Source of the DNA: Clostridiales bacterium
GTDB taxonomy: Bacteria; Bacillota; Clostridia; Christensenellales; Borkfalkiaceae
Reading direction: 5' to 3'
DNA: 64,000 bases
NCBI GenBank assembly: GCA_015071005.1
Contig: SVIG01000001.1
Span: 1 to 64,000 of the forward strand
Shown here: one piece after another, positions 18,516 to 26,886 of the stretch
Numbering within the stretch: the first letter of the stretch is position 1
Layout of the letters: each line of letters starts with the position of its first letter
The notes under the pieces: generated by a model
Database searches by the model: none
Seen by the model: only the letters and a program-made list of their open reading frames with translations
Told to the model about the DNA's origin: nothing
Made by a program: the position numbers and the translations under genes

Positions 18516-19370
18516 ATGGAACTTAAATCGATGAAAAAGGGAGACATTTTTCGGCTTGTACTCCTTTGCTGTGCGCTTGCTTTTTGCTTGGTCACGGGTG
18601 TATTAGGCTTAATTAAAAGGAATACCAACAACGCGTTTATGAGCTTGCTTTCCGTGCTCTACGTATTCATTCCGACAATCGCAGAAAAACTCTTCAAATT
18701 CCGTATTCAAAACTCTTTGTACGTTTTTATTTTAATCTATACCATTTGTCCGTTGCTCGGCTATGCGTATAATTTTTATCATCTCGTACATTGGTGGGAC
18801 GACATTTTGCACGGCTTTGCGGGGGTAATTTTCGCCATGCTCGGCGCATACCTTCCCTACGTTTTAAGTAAGAAAAAACGTTGCAGCGTCGCGCTTTGCG
18901 CTTTTTGCGCGTTCTTCTTCTCCGTTGCTATTTCAGGGCTTTGGGAGCTTTGGGAATTCACGAGCGACTCCTTATTCCACACCGATATGCAAAAGGATAC
19001 GATTCTTAACGAACTCCCCCCCTCCTACGTCATTAGCGATCTTTTAGACGGTAAAGTCGGCGAACTAATCCCCGTCGACGACGTACAAATCGTTGTCAAC
19101 GGGGAAGCTTTTAATCATTACGTCGACCTTGGCTTAATCGACTCGATGAGAGACGTCTTGGTGGAAACGGCGGGCGCGGCTATCTACACGCTTATTTACG
19201 TAATCGTACGCGGCAAATATTTCGTATTCGTGCCCGTGAAAAAAGAAACTGCTTTGGTTTTAGATGCCGAGCCCATTCTCGAAACGGAAACGGACGACGA
19301 GGCATTGGACGAGGCGGCGATTTCCGAAAGTATAGACGAAGAAAGAGATTCTAACGATATTGAAAACTAA
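18516..19370 (+). CDS. polytopic membrane protein, YjdF/DUF2238-like
   Basis: A 284-residue protein with about six hydrophobic segments between residues 12 and 245 and an acidic cytosolic tail (ETDDEALDEAA...ERDSNDIEN). Motifs HWWDDILHGFAG, GLWELWEF and DSMRDVLVETAGAAI, with Asp, His and Glu in or next to membrane segments, recall the YjdF/DUF2238 family, whose function is unknown. It is one of the few plus-strand genes and forms a single-gene unit with promoter, SD AAAGGAG and a strong terminator. Confidence 0.7.
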   Translation: MELKSMKKGDIFRLVLLCCALAFCLVTGVLGLIKRNTNNAFMSLLSVLYVFIPTIAEKLFKFRIQNSLYVFILIYTICPLLGYAYNFYHLVHWWDDILHGFAGVIFAMLGAYLPYVLSKKKRCSVALCAFCAFFFSVAISGLWELWEFTSDSLFHTDMQKDTILNELPPSYVISDLLDGKVGELIPVDDVQIVVNGEAFNHYVDLGLIDSMRDVLVETAGAAIYTLIYVIVRGKYFVFVPVKKETALVLDAEPILETETDDEALDEAAISESIDEERDSNDIEN

Positions 19371-19386
19371 AACAAAATAATCAATT

Positions 19387-19420
19387 CCCCCGAAAGCAGT
19401 CGCTTTCGGGGGATTTTTTT
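19387..19420 (+). terminator. intrinsic terminator of the membrane gene
   Basis: An 11-bp stem CCCCCGAAAGC / GCTTTCGGGGG with AGTC loop, then ATTTTTTT. The reverse strand could also terminate ddl. Confidence 0.92.
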
Positions 19421-20549
19421 ATTTACCTTGCCAACGCACCGAGCGCAAAATACCCGTTGTGACGAGCTGTTTGCTTTTCACATTCCCACGCCGCAAGGCG
19501 TCTTCCAAAAGATCGGAAAAGAAATTTTTCGCGTCCACAATCCGCTCGCAAAACAGGTAATATGCAAGCGAGCCGGGAACGGTGTTCACCTCGCAAAGAT
19601 AGACGTTTTTGCCGCTGATTAAAAAATCCATCCGCACCACGCCTCGCAAATCCATCCGCTTATACACCGTCCGTGTGTACGAGCGGATTTTTTCGCGTAA
19701 TTCACCGCTCAACGCGCACCTGCTTTGTCCTTTTTCCTGATTTACAGTACTCTCGCCATCCCGTTTTCGCTTGACGTACTTTTCTTCAAAGGAATAAATC
19801 CCGTCCCCAAACGCCTGCTCCGCCTCGGAAACGAAAATCTCGCCGTTTAGGGAATAGGCGGCGCAGTTTACGTCCTGTTTTTCTTCCAAATATTTCTCGA
19901 TAATCACCCGATCGTCGAGCGTGAACGCCCTTTCAATCGCCCCTCTCGCTTCCCCCTCGTCCTTCGCCACCGAAATTCCGATAGACGAGCCTAAATGAGA
20001 CGGCTTTATCACGACGGGGTATTTGAGTCGGCTTTCAATGCTTTTGAGCAAAAACGCGCCCCGTTTTTCATAATCCTTTTCGTTCACTCGTATGTAATCG
20101 ACCGTGGGTACGTTCAAAGCGCGCATAATCAGCTTTGTCGTGTACTTATCCATAAATACGCCCGACGCCGTTAAATCAGGGGAAGCCAAGGGGATATTAT
20201 TCCATTCCATCAGCGCGGAAACGCCGCCCCCTTCCCCAAGTCCGCCATGACAGCAGTTGAGCGCAACGTCCACCCTTCCAAGCCGTTTTATCTTGCGCTT
20301 TAAGCCGTTCAACGCGTACACGCTCCCTCCGTCGAAGAAAATCCGTTCGAAAGAAACATACCGTTTTTCCTTGAACGTATCCAAGCTAAACATCTTCGGC
20401 GAAGTATACGCGCCGCCGTCCGTGTGAATATAGACGGGCAACACGGAATATTTCTCTTTATCGAGTAAATTCATCACGAATATGCCCGTCAATATGGAAA
20501 TTTCGTTTTCACAGGACTTTCCCCCGAAAAACACCGCCACCTTCCGCAT
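19419..20549 (-). CDS. ddl: D-alanine--D-alanine ligase family protein
   Basis: A 376-residue ATP-grasp enzyme that joins two D-Ala for the peptidoglycan stem. The N-terminal domain starts VAVFFGGKSCENEIS, as in Ddl. The grasp domain has PSHLGSSIGISVAK and the metal-binding DFL...EVNTVPG region. The start at 20549 follows GGAGGTG. Directly after murF, its substrate user, it completes the D-Ala-D-Ala branch. D-Ala-D-Lac activity cannot be excluded from sequence reading. A hairpin covers its SD. Confidence 0.88.
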   Translation of the reverse strand: MRKVAVFFGGKSCENEISILTGIFVMNLLDKEKYSVLPVYIHTDGGAYTSPKMFSLDTFKEKRYVSFERIFFDGGSVYALNGLKRKIKRLGRVDVALNCCHGGLGEGGGVSALMEWNNIPLASPDLTASGVFMDKYTTKLIMRALNVPTVDYIRVNEKDYEKRGAFLLKSIESRLKYPVVIKPSHLGSSIGISVAKDEGEARGAIERAFTLDDRVIIEKYLEEKQDVNCAAYSLNGEIFVSEAEQAFGDGIYSFEEKYVKRKRDGESTVNQEKGQSRCALSGELREKIRSYTRTVYKRMDLRGVVRMDFLISGKNVYLCEVNTVPGSLAYYLFCERIVDAKNFFSDLLEDALRRGNVKSKQLVTTGILRSVRWQGK

Positions 20550-20553
20550 AAAA

Positions 20554-20590
20554 AAACACCTCCGCAAAGTTTTTCTTTGCTTTGGTGTTT
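20554..20590 (-). promoter_or_regulatory. terminator-like hairpin over the ddl ribosome site
   Basis: Minus strand: AAACACC (20590-20584) pairs with GGTGTTT (20560-20554), and GCAAAG with CTTTGC inside. The SD GGAGGTG is in the stem, and a run of seven T leads into the ATG. It could act as a murF terminator or a translation switch. Confidence 0.55.
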
Positions 20591-20614
20591 CTTTCGTTTG
20601 CAATCCCTAATCAG

Positions 20615-22216
20615 TTAGGGAATATAGACATCGGGTAAATCGTTCATAAAAAGCACGCAATCCCCCGCTTTAATCCACTTGGAAAGCTCTACTTGCGCCA
20701 AATCTAACGTTTTAACAACAGACAGTTTTTCCGCTTCGCCGCCTGCTATCGCGTAGCCGCTCTTGACCGCGCCGACCAACGTATCGCCGACCAAAATCAC
20801 TTTATCTAAGTTTGCTTTGGCGATTTGCAGACCAAGCGTTTCGTTGATTTTTTCTTCCAAAACGCCGCACTCGACAATCCCTGGCGTGACGATACATTTC
20901 CCCCCTTCGAAACGGGAAAGCGCCGCAAGCGCTTCCTGCGCTCCGACAGGATTGCAGTTGTAGCCGTCGTCCAAAATATACACGCCGTTTTGCTCGATAA
21001 GCGCAAGCCTATGGGGAATGCTTTGCAAGGCGGAAATACCGCGTTGAATTTCTTCCGCCGTTAAGCCAAGCTCTTTTGCAAGCGCCGCGGCAAGCGCGAT
21101 ATTTTCCACCGCCGCTTTGCCCAAAAGCCTCGTTTTGGCGTGCACTTCTTCCTTGTCAAGTTTCAAAACGAATTCCGTTTCCGTTGCTCCGAGCGAAACG
21201 TTTTCCGCATCCAACGCATACGCGATATTTTCTTTATGAAATTCACCGTTTTCAATGAAAGATTTCAAGCTCTTACCGCAGATAACTTTTTTATCAACGT
21301 TGCTTAAAATAACGCTCTTTTCCTGCCAAACCGCGTCCAAGCTTTCAAAAGTCGCGATATGTTGCTCGCATACGCCCGTAAAGATTGCATAATCGGGCTT
21401 TACAAGCGCGCAAAGCTCGGAAATATCCCCTGTCTTTCTCGCCCCCATCTCCGCAATAAATACTTGCTTTTTCGCAAACTCGGGCGAAAATACCGTTTTC
21501 GCAATCCCCATCGGAGTATTGTAGGATTCGGGCGTTTCCACCACGGAATATTTCTCTGAAAGAATGGTTTTTAAGATATTTTTCACGGAAGTTTTGCCGT
21601 AACTACCGACAATCCCCACGCGGATAATTTCCGTTTCGCTTAATACCTGCCCCGCGCGTTTTACAAATTTACGGTTTCTCGCGTTCTCGAAAATACTTGT
21701 AATCGCATTGGCGAGCATCAACGTAGTCGGCAAACAAATGGGCAATAACGCAAGCGGTGCATAGGCAATCAAAGCGTAAATTTGAGAGCCGTTCCAATCG
21801 GCAAGCGCTTTCAAACCCCAAAACGCCGCAACCGCAAGAACTTGATTCAAAACAGCGAACAGTACGTACAGCCGAATCACTCTGCCCGACCGTTTCAGCC
21901 CCACCTTCAACGCGTATTTTTTACTCGCTAAAATAAAGAGCAGGCAAAGGAAAAGATAGGTCGCCGCCGCAAGTCCAATAGACCAAGCATAGCTCAAAAA
22001 GGAAAAGCAAAGGGAAACGACGGTCGTTGCGAGCGCAAGCATCAACGCGAGCACGGAAAGACGGTTGAAAAACAAATTGTCTTTTCTACGCAGCCAGCGC
22101 CAATAGCCGCCGTTTTTATAGCCGCATTGTTGCATGATGCCAAGGCTGCTTTTCGCCGCCACGCTCAAGACAATTCCGCAACAAGCCGCAATTAAACTTC
22201 CTATAATTTCAAACAT
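20615..22216 (-). CDS. murF: MurF-type Mur ligase with an N-terminal five-helix membrane domain
   Basis: A 533-residue protein. Residues ~1-170 contain about five membrane helices (near 3-22, 51-75, 78-98, 112-135, 147-170) in place of the soluble uridine-binding domain of standard MurF. The Mur ligase core then begins with VGIVGSYGKTSVKNIL (ATP loop), ETPESYNTPMG and EMGARKTGDI, and ends in a C-terminal domain containing LDDGYNCNP. It would add D-Ala-D-Ala to UDP-MurNAc-tripeptide, supported by ddl directly downstream. The upstream hydrolase gene overlaps its start by 8 bases. Another D-amino-dipeptide ligase role is possible. Confidence 0.82.
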   Translation of the reverse strand: MFEIIGSLIAACCGIVLSVAAKSSLGIMQQCGYKNGGYWRWLRRKDNLFFNRLSVLALMLALATTVVSLCFSFLSYAWSIGLAAATYLFLCLLFILASKKYALKVGLKRSGRVIRLYVLFAVLNQVLAVAAFWGLKALADWNGSQIYALIAYAPLALLPICLPTTLMLANAITSIFENARNRKFVKRAGQVLSETEIIRVGIVGSYGKTSVKNILKTILSEKYSVVETPESYNTPMGIAKTVFSPEFAKKQVFIAEMGARKTGDISELCALVKPDYAIFTGVCEQHIATFESLDAVWQEKSVILSNVDKKVICGKSLKSFIENGEFHKENIAYALDAENVSLGATETEFVLKLDKEEVHAKTRLLGKAAVENIALAAALAKELGLTAEEIQRGISALQSIPHRLALIEQNGVYILDDGYNCNPVGAQEALAALSRFEGGKCIVTPGIVECGVLEEKINETLGLQIAKANLDKVILVGDTLVGAVKSGYAIAGGEAEKLSVVKTLDLAQVELSKWIKAGDCVLFMNDLPDVYIP

Positions 22217-22925
22217 AGAAAAATTCCTCTACCATGAGATTAAATAACGTGGGATTTTCCGCAAACGCGAAATGCCCACCCGATATCGTTTGTAAATGAC
22301 ATTGCGGAAAACACTCCGCATACGCCTGCGCTTCGCGCATAGGCGTCGTTTTATCTTCTTCCCCTTCGATAATAAATACGGGGTTTTCGACTTGTTTTGC
22401 GCATTCGCGCAAATCCTCGTTGACAATCTTTTTGTAGCTCTCTTTCATAATCGGCGAAAGAGAACGATATTCCGCGCTTCCGAATTTTCGCTCGGCATAC
22501 TTTGGCGCAAAACGTTTGACAAAGCGGTACGCACCCACCTTCCATTTATACCGAAAACCGCGATTCATAATCACGCCGGCAGGACCGGTCAAAACGATTT
22601 TATCAAACGCGTTTTCGTCGCCCGACGCCAGTTTCACCGCCACTCGGCACCCGAAAGAATGAGCGATTACGTGCGGTCTTTCCACTCCCAACAGCCGCAA
22701 AACGGACTTCGTCCAAGCGGCATAGTCGCCGACGGAAAAGGGTTTTTCTAGCGGTTTACTTTTCCCAAACCCTAAAAAATCCAAGGCGGTCACGCGGTAA
22801 AATTTTGAAAAATACGCAACTTGCGCCGCGAAGGCTTCCTTCGAAGAAAGATAGCCGTGCAAAAATAGTAAGTCCTTCCCTTTCCCCTTTTGTAAAAACG
22901 AAATATCGGAAAGCTGAACGGTCAT
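22209..22925 (-). CDS. alpha/beta hydrolase
   Basis: A 238-residue alpha/beta-fold hydrolase. The oxyanion region is LLFLHGYLSS, the nucleophile elbow HSFG (AHSFGCR), the acid is probably Asp in EGEEDKTTP, and the His is in SGGHFAFAENP. There is no signal peptide, so it is cytosolic. The substrate is unknown. Translational coupling with murF (8-base overlap) hints at envelope-related work, but such genes also travel with tsaB-rimI without known reason. Confidence 0.85.
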   Translation of the reverse strand: MTVQLSDISFLQKGKGKDLLFLHGYLSSKEAFAAQVAYFSKFYRVTALDFLGFGKSKPLEKPFSVGDYAAWTKSVLRLLGVERPHVIAHSFGCRVAVKLASGDENAFDKIVLTGPAGVIMNRGFRYKWKVGAYRFVKRFAPKYAERKFGSAEYRSLSPIMKESYKKIVNEDLRECAKQVENPVFIIEGEEDKTTPMREAQAYAECFPQCHLQTISGGHFAFAENPTLFNLMVEEFFYV

Positions 22926-22931
22926 ATTCTC

Positions 22932-23360
22932 CTAAAAGATCTTTTTCATCGTCAAAGCGTTTTCGCCGTCTTCGTAGTAATTTTTTCGTATTCCGTACTG
23001 TAAAAAACCATATTTTGTGTACAATGCTATCGCCGCCGCGTTGCTTTCGCGCACCTCTAAAAAGCATTGTGTTGCACCCAAAGCGCGCGCCCTTTCGAGC
23101 ATATTTTCCATCAAAAGTCCGCCGTAGTCTTTTTTGCGGTACTCTTTCGATACTGCAATATTCAAAACTTCCGCGTCTTCAAAAAGTACGGATAAAATGC
23201 AATAACCGCATACCTGCCCCTTATCTTCGATTAAAAAACAATGAGAAAAGGGCAAGGTGAAGCTTGAAAAAAGCGCCTGCTCGTTCCACGGATCGGAAAA
23301 ACATTCCCTTTCAAGCTCCGCGATTTTCGGCAGGTCCTTTTCTTCCCAAGCGCGAATCAT
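22932..23360 (-). CDS. rimI: ribosomal protein S18 alanine N-acetyltransferase
   Basis: A 142-residue GNAT. It starts MIRAWEEKDLPKIAELERECF as RimI proteins do, with acetyl-CoA loop VSKEYRKKDYGGLLM (Q/RxxGxG/A-like) and the ending LEVRESNAAAIALYTKYGF, the RimI signature. It acetylates the N-terminal Ala of S18, or works with the t6A machinery neighbourhood. It overlaps tsaB by 4 bases. Confidence 0.92.
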   Translation of the reverse strand: MIRAWEEKDLPKIAELERECFSDPWNEQALFSSFTLPFSHCFLIEDKGQVCGYCILSVLFEDAEVLNIAVSKEYRKKDYGGLLMENMLERARALGATQCFLEVRESNAAAIALYTKYGFLQYGIRKNYYEDGENALTMKKIF

Positions 23361-23986
23361 TTCGCGCCCCCTTCGAGGTTGAGCTCCGCCGAGCTTTTGC
23401 GGACGTACAAAGCCGTCAGCTCGCCAAACTCCCCTTTCTTCGCTTTCTCTATCGCCGCGTTTTTCATGCCCGTCGCCGCGTCCACAATCGTAAGCGAGGC
23501 TTTTTCCGCAATGGGCGCGGTCGCGGAAGAAACAAGCTCGAAGCCCTGCGCCGCCAATTCCAAAACTTCCGCTTCCGTCAAGTAGGCGGGCGGAACAACG
23601 ATTTGCCCCTTTTCATAGCCGCAGGCATAGTACGAGCCGTGCAATGCGTCGATAATACAAAGCTGTTTTTTCTCTATCGTATTATATGCAATCGTATCGA
23701 AAGAAGTGATAGGCAAAGTCTTTTTTCCGTGCGCCAAGGCAAACCCTTTCGCAACCGAGATCGCAATACGAATCCCCGTAAACGAGCCTGCGCCCACCGC
23801 CGCCGCGAAAAAGTCGCACTCCGCCGTGGTCAACTCCGCTCTTTTCAAGGTTTCGTCGATAACGCCCATCAAAGAAGTCGAGTGCTTCATCGCGCAATTT
23901 TCAATTTTTCCGAAGAAGGTCTCTCCGTTTTTATAAACGACCACCGCAAGATGATTTCCGCTCGTATCTATTGCCAAAAAGTTCAT
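23357..23986 (-). CDS. tsaB: tRNA t6A synthesis protein TsaB
   Basis: A 209-residue ASKHA-fold scaffold protein for t6A37 synthesis with TsaD and TsaE. The start MNFLAIDTSGNHLAVV and the GAGSFTGIRIAISVAKGFA motif are diagnostic. The ATG at 23986 is 10 bases beyond the tsaE stop and follows AAAGGGTG. The usual tsaD partner is not in this cluster. Confidence 0.95.
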   Translation of the reverse strand: MNFLAIDTSGNHLAVVVYKNGETFFGKIENCAMKHSTSLMGVIDETLKRAELTTAECDFFAAAVGAGSFTGIRIAISVAKGFALAHGKKTLPITSFDTIAYNTIEKKQLCIIDALHGSYYACGYEKGQIVVPPAYLTEAEVLELAAQGFELVSSATAPIAEKASLTIVDAATGMKNAAIEKAKKGEFGELTALYVRKSSAELNLEGGAK

Positions 23987-23996
23987 AAAACACCCT

Positions 23997-24398
23997 TTAA
24001 TACTCGATTTCCCGTTCGTTTTCACTCAATTTACGAATCACCACACGCTTACAATACGGCGGCAACAGCGGCGCAATGTTCTGCGCCCATTCGATCAAGC
24101 AAATACCGCCCATTTCGAAATAGTCGGCAAGTCCCAAATTTTCCGCTTGTGCAACGCTCTCGATGCGGTAGCAGTCATAATGGAAAAGCCGCCCGTCATA
24201 ATCGTTCATGTACGCATAGGTAGGGCTCGTCACTTCTTCTTCAATGCCCAAGCCTTTCGCTACGCCCTTGGAAAAAACGGTCTTCCCAGCGCCCATATCC
24301 CCATCGAGCAGGACAACGTCGCCTGCCTGCAAGGTCTTAGCATATTCTCTCGCGAAGCTTTCCGTTTCTTCGCGTGTTTTCGTAATAATCTTTGCCAT
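23997..24398 (-). CDS. tsaE: tRNA t6A synthesis ATPase TsaE, probably leaderless
   Basis: A 133-residue P-loop ATPase. The Walker A is GDMGAGKT, followed by TSPTYAYMNDY and HYDCYRIES as in TsaE. It energises the TsaBD complex. No SD is present: TATAAT (24405-24410) with TTGCAA 17 bases upstream is followed by exactly six bases and the ATG at 24398, so the mRNA is predicted to start at or next to the ATG. It is first in the tsaE-tsaB-rimI-hydrolase-murF-ddl run. Confidence 0.95.
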   Translation of the reverse strand: MAKIITKTREETESFAREYAKTLQAGDVVLLDGDMGAGKTVFSKGVAKGLGIEEEVTSPTYAYMNDYDGRLFHYDCYRIESVAQAENLGLADYFEMGGICLIEWAQNIAPLLPPYCKRVVIRKLSENEREIEY

Positions 24399-24404
24399 AG
24401 TTTT

Positions 24405-24433
24405 ATTATAATACCAAATCGGAAATTTTGCAA
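24405..24433 (-). promoter_or_regulatory. sigma-A promoter of tsaE with no 5' leader
   Basis: Minus strand: TTGCAA (24428-24433), 17 bases, TATAAT (24405-24410), AAAACT, ATG. The spacing leaves no room for an SD. Confidence 0.8.
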
Positions 24434-24452
24434 TCCTTTCTAGGAAATTTGT

Positions 24453-25103
24453 TTAGATTTTCCACTTTTTTAAGAAATTTGAGAGCCGTTTGTAGAGTAA
24501 TATCGTCAAAAGGGCGACTCCCACCGTTTTAACTACGTTAAAAATCAGCACCGCGCCCCAAAATTTCTCGAACGCTTCCTGCACCGTCATACCGAAAATC
24601 GAGCCGCCGAAAAGATGCGCATACGTCGGGAAAATAATGAAACGGTTTGCAAGCAGCGCCACGCCCGTCGCAATCACCGACGCGATACACAACGTACAAA
24701 TAACCGTCTTCAAATTCTTGCGGTACTGATACAAAATCGCAGGCAAGAGCAAAAACGAGCTCGTAATCAAGAAATTCGCAAGCTCGCCCGCGCAAAGGGA
24801 AGACGAACTAATACAGCGCAAGCTCTCTTTCAAAAAGCATACGATCACCCCTTCCACAGGCCCTAACAAAAAGGAAATGAGCAGGATAAACACGTTACCA
24901 AAATCGAGCTTCAAAAATTCCGCACCGAAAATCGGCATAGGGATTTCTAAAAAGCTGACCGCATAGGAAAGGGCGACGAAAATCGCCATAAACGCAATCC
25001 GTTTCGCTGTAAACCGTCTTTTTAATCGGTCTTTAAGGGATTTTTTCGGCACTAAACTCGTACCTGCCCCCGTCTTTTCTATATTTTTCTCGTTTTCTTG
25101 CAT
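24453..25103 (-). CDS. ribU: ECF transporter S component for riboflavin
   Basis: A 216-residue membrane protein with about five to six helices after a basic cytosolic N-terminus (KKSLKDRLKRRF). The segment FLKLDFGNVFILLISFLLGP followed by a Lys/Glu-bearing region (CFLKESLR) matches the S-component pattern in which substrate is captured. The FMN riboswitch upstream identifies the ligand as riboflavin. It works with shared EcfA/A'/T subunits, which are not in this window. The ATG at 25103 is preceded by GGGAG, held in a hairpin. Confidence 0.88.
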   Translation of the reverse strand: MQENEKNIEKTGAGTSLVPKKSLKDRLKRRFTAKRIAFMAIFVALSYAVSFLEIPMPIFGAEFLKLDFGNVFILLISFLLGPVEGVIVCFLKESLRCISSSSLCAGELANFLITSSFLLLPAILYQYRKNLKTVICTLCIASVIATGVALLANRFIIFPTYAHLFGGSIFGMTVQEAFEKFWGAVLIFNVVKTVGVALLTILLYKRLSNFLKKWKI

Positions 25104-25108
25104 AAAGA

Positions 25109-25134
25109 AACGCTCCCTTGTCCTTGGGAGCGTT
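25109..25134 (-). promoter_or_regulatory. SD-sequestering hairpin of the ribU riboswitch
   Basis: Minus strand: AACGCTCCC (25134-25126) pairs with GGGAGCGTT (25117-25109). The second arm contains the ribU SD, and TCTTTATG follows. On the minus strand there is no proper U-run after the stem, so control of translation is more likely than termination. Confidence 0.65.
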
Positions 25135-25197
25135 TTTTGTCAAAATCCACATTTTAAGATTGTTTCGTGCGCGCTTTTGCGCGCAAAAACACCGAAA

Positions 25198-25337
25198 AAC
25201 CGTCTTTTCACATCCGGACTTTGCAAACGCTGTTTGCTTCACCGTCGGTATCGGAATCACGCCGATTCGGGAACGGAAAACCGTTCTTCGCAGACTGTAC
25301 TGCCGGTAAGGAATTACACCTTGCCCCAAAGACTTAT
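25198..25337 (-). ncRNA. FMN riboswitch (RFN element)
   Basis: Minus strand shows the RFN consensus blocks: GGGGCAAGGTGTAATTCC, ACCGGCAGTACAGTC, GTGATTCCGATACCGACGGT and AGTCCGGATG, closed by GTCTTT with AAAAGAC (P1). It senses FMN and represses in its presence. It sits between a consensus promoter and the ribU start. Confidence 0.95.
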
Positions 25338-25349
25338 TCATTTTTTATT

Positions 25350-25378
25350 ATTATATCCAAACGCCGTGATTCTGTCAA
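25350..25378 (-). promoter_or_regulatory. consensus sigma-A promoter of the riboswitch-ribU transcript
   Basis: Minus strand: TTGACA (25373-25378), 17 bases, TATAAT (25350-25355). The -35 box overlaps the last codons and stop of the histidine kinase gene. Confidence 0.88.
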
Positions 25379-26883
25379 GCGTTTTTATCCACTAACGGGA
25401 AAAGGACGTAGAAAACGCTTCCCTTCCCCACTTCGCTTTCCACACCGAAAACAAAGCGGTGGCATTCCAAAATCGATTTCACAATCGAGAGCCCGAGTCC
25501 CGTACCCTTTACAGGGCGTTTGTGCATTTCTTGGGAGCGGTAATACCGATCCCAAATTCCATTCAACTCGTCCCTGGGTATGCCCGAGCCGCTATCACGC
25601 ACTTCGAAACGGAAATACTCGTCGCTTTCCTTTTTCATACGGATATAGACGTTTTTATCCTCGCCCGTATAGTTGACGGCGTTGCCGATTAGGTTATAGA
25701 GCACCTGCCCGATTTTCCCTTCGTCCGCCATAGTGTATAACCCCTCTTCCACGTCCACGTGGAATTTGTAGCCTTGCGTTTCCGTCAAGTACTGGAATCT
25801 GCTTAAAACCTCGTCGACGTACCCGCTCATATCCACACGCGTCATTTTCAGCTCCGCCAAGCCTGCGCTTATCTTCGATAAATCGAGCACGTCGTTGACC
25901 AACGAAGTCAAGCGGTCCGCCTCGTCCACGATAACCTGCGCGTGCTTATTGCGCTTTTCGGGGTTCGCGCCCGAGATTTCCATAATCATCGAAGCATACG
26001 CCTTGATCATGGTCAAAGGGGTCTTGAAATCATGTGAAACGTTTGCAATCAATTCCTTTTGCATGCGGTCGGTCTTGGAAAGCTCGTCCCGCGCAAAATT
26101 CAAAGTCGACGCCAACGCCACCATTTCTTCCCCGTAATTCGCGCCGTGGAAGTCTACGTTGAAATCCCCTTCCGCGAGCTTACGCGCCTTGTCCGTCATT
26201 TCCGAAATCGGCTTAGTCAGCCAACCGGAAAGCGCGCTCGAAACGGCAAACGCCACCACCAAAACGAATATGCCCGTGACAATCGTTCGCACCATCAAAA
26301 GATTCGTCGTCGAGCCAAGCACACTCAAAGATTTTCCGACGTAGAGATATACGTTCTCACCGCCTTGGATCTCAATTTCCGCACCATAGACGTAGGTGTT
26401 TTTTTCCTCGTACACGACCGCGTTCCCGTCGTGGTCGGCAAGTTCCTTTTTCATGCGCGCCAATTTTTTCGAGAAATCGTAATGTTCCTCAATTTCAGGC
26501 GCGTTCTCGTCAAAATTCGGTTCTTGGGGGAATTCCACCTTCCCTTCCCCATTGATGATTGCAATTTGTACGTCGTGCGTATCGGAAAGGAAATGCAAAA
26601 AGCCGCTATAATTGCCACCGAAGGAATCGGACGGCCCTTCCAAAATCGCCCGCTCGACTTCCTTGCCCGTGCGCGTGACTTCGTGCGCCGCTTCATCCTT
26701 ATACGATTGACGGATAATCACTTGTTGAGAAATCCCCAACCCCAACACGATAAAAAGAGAAAAAATCGAGAAAATCGACCAGAGCAAGAAGAAAATACTC
26801 GCGCTTTTCCGCTTGCGAATAAAGCCACGCGGTCGGCGTGGCTGTTTGGGGGTATTCCGTTGTGTGCTACCGCCCTTTTTCAT
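25375..26883 (-). CDS. membrane sensor histidine kinase
   Basis: A 502-residue kinase. The N-terminus is basic, followed by a first helix (about 28-52), an extracytoplasmic sensor of ~140 residues and a second helix (about 197-220). Then come HAMP, HisKA with phospho-acceptor His in NVSHDFKTPLTMIKAYA, and HATPase_c with the N box NLIGNAVNYTG and a DSGSGIP G1 box. It is the partner of the response regulator whose stop is 3 bases before its start. The signal is unknown; layout resembles PhoR/WalK-type kinases without a PAS domain. Confidence 0.93.
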   Translation of the reverse strand: MKKGGSTQRNTPKQPRRPRGFIRKRKSASIFFLLWSIFSIFSLFIVLGLGISQQVIIRQSYKDEAAHEVTRTGKEVERAILEGPSDSFGGNYSGFLHFLSDTHDVQIAIINGEGKVEFPQEPNFDENAPEIEEHYDFSKKLARMKKELADHDGNAVVYEEKNTYVYGAEIEIQGGENVYLYVGKSLSVLGSTTNLLMVRTIVTGIFVLVVAFAVSSALSGWLTKPISEMTDKARKLAEGDFNVDFHGANYGEEMVALASTLNFARDELSKTDRMQKELIANVSHDFKTPLTMIKAYASMIMEISGANPEKRNKHAQVIVDEADRLTSLVNDVLDLSKISAGLAELKMTRVDMSGYVDEVLSRFQYLTETQGYKFHVDVEEGLYTMADEGKIGQVLYNLIGNAVNYTGEDKNVYIRMKKESDEYFRFEVRDSGSGIPRDELNGIWDRYYRSQEMHKRPVKGTGLGLSIVKSILECHRFVFGVESEVGKGSVFYVLFPLVDKNA

Positions 26884-26886
26884 GCT

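Noticed and set aside
25100-25140. Intrinsic terminator for ribU attenuation
   Set aside because: The long T-run follows the hairpin on the plus strand, where no transcript is expected; on the minus strand only TCTTT follows.
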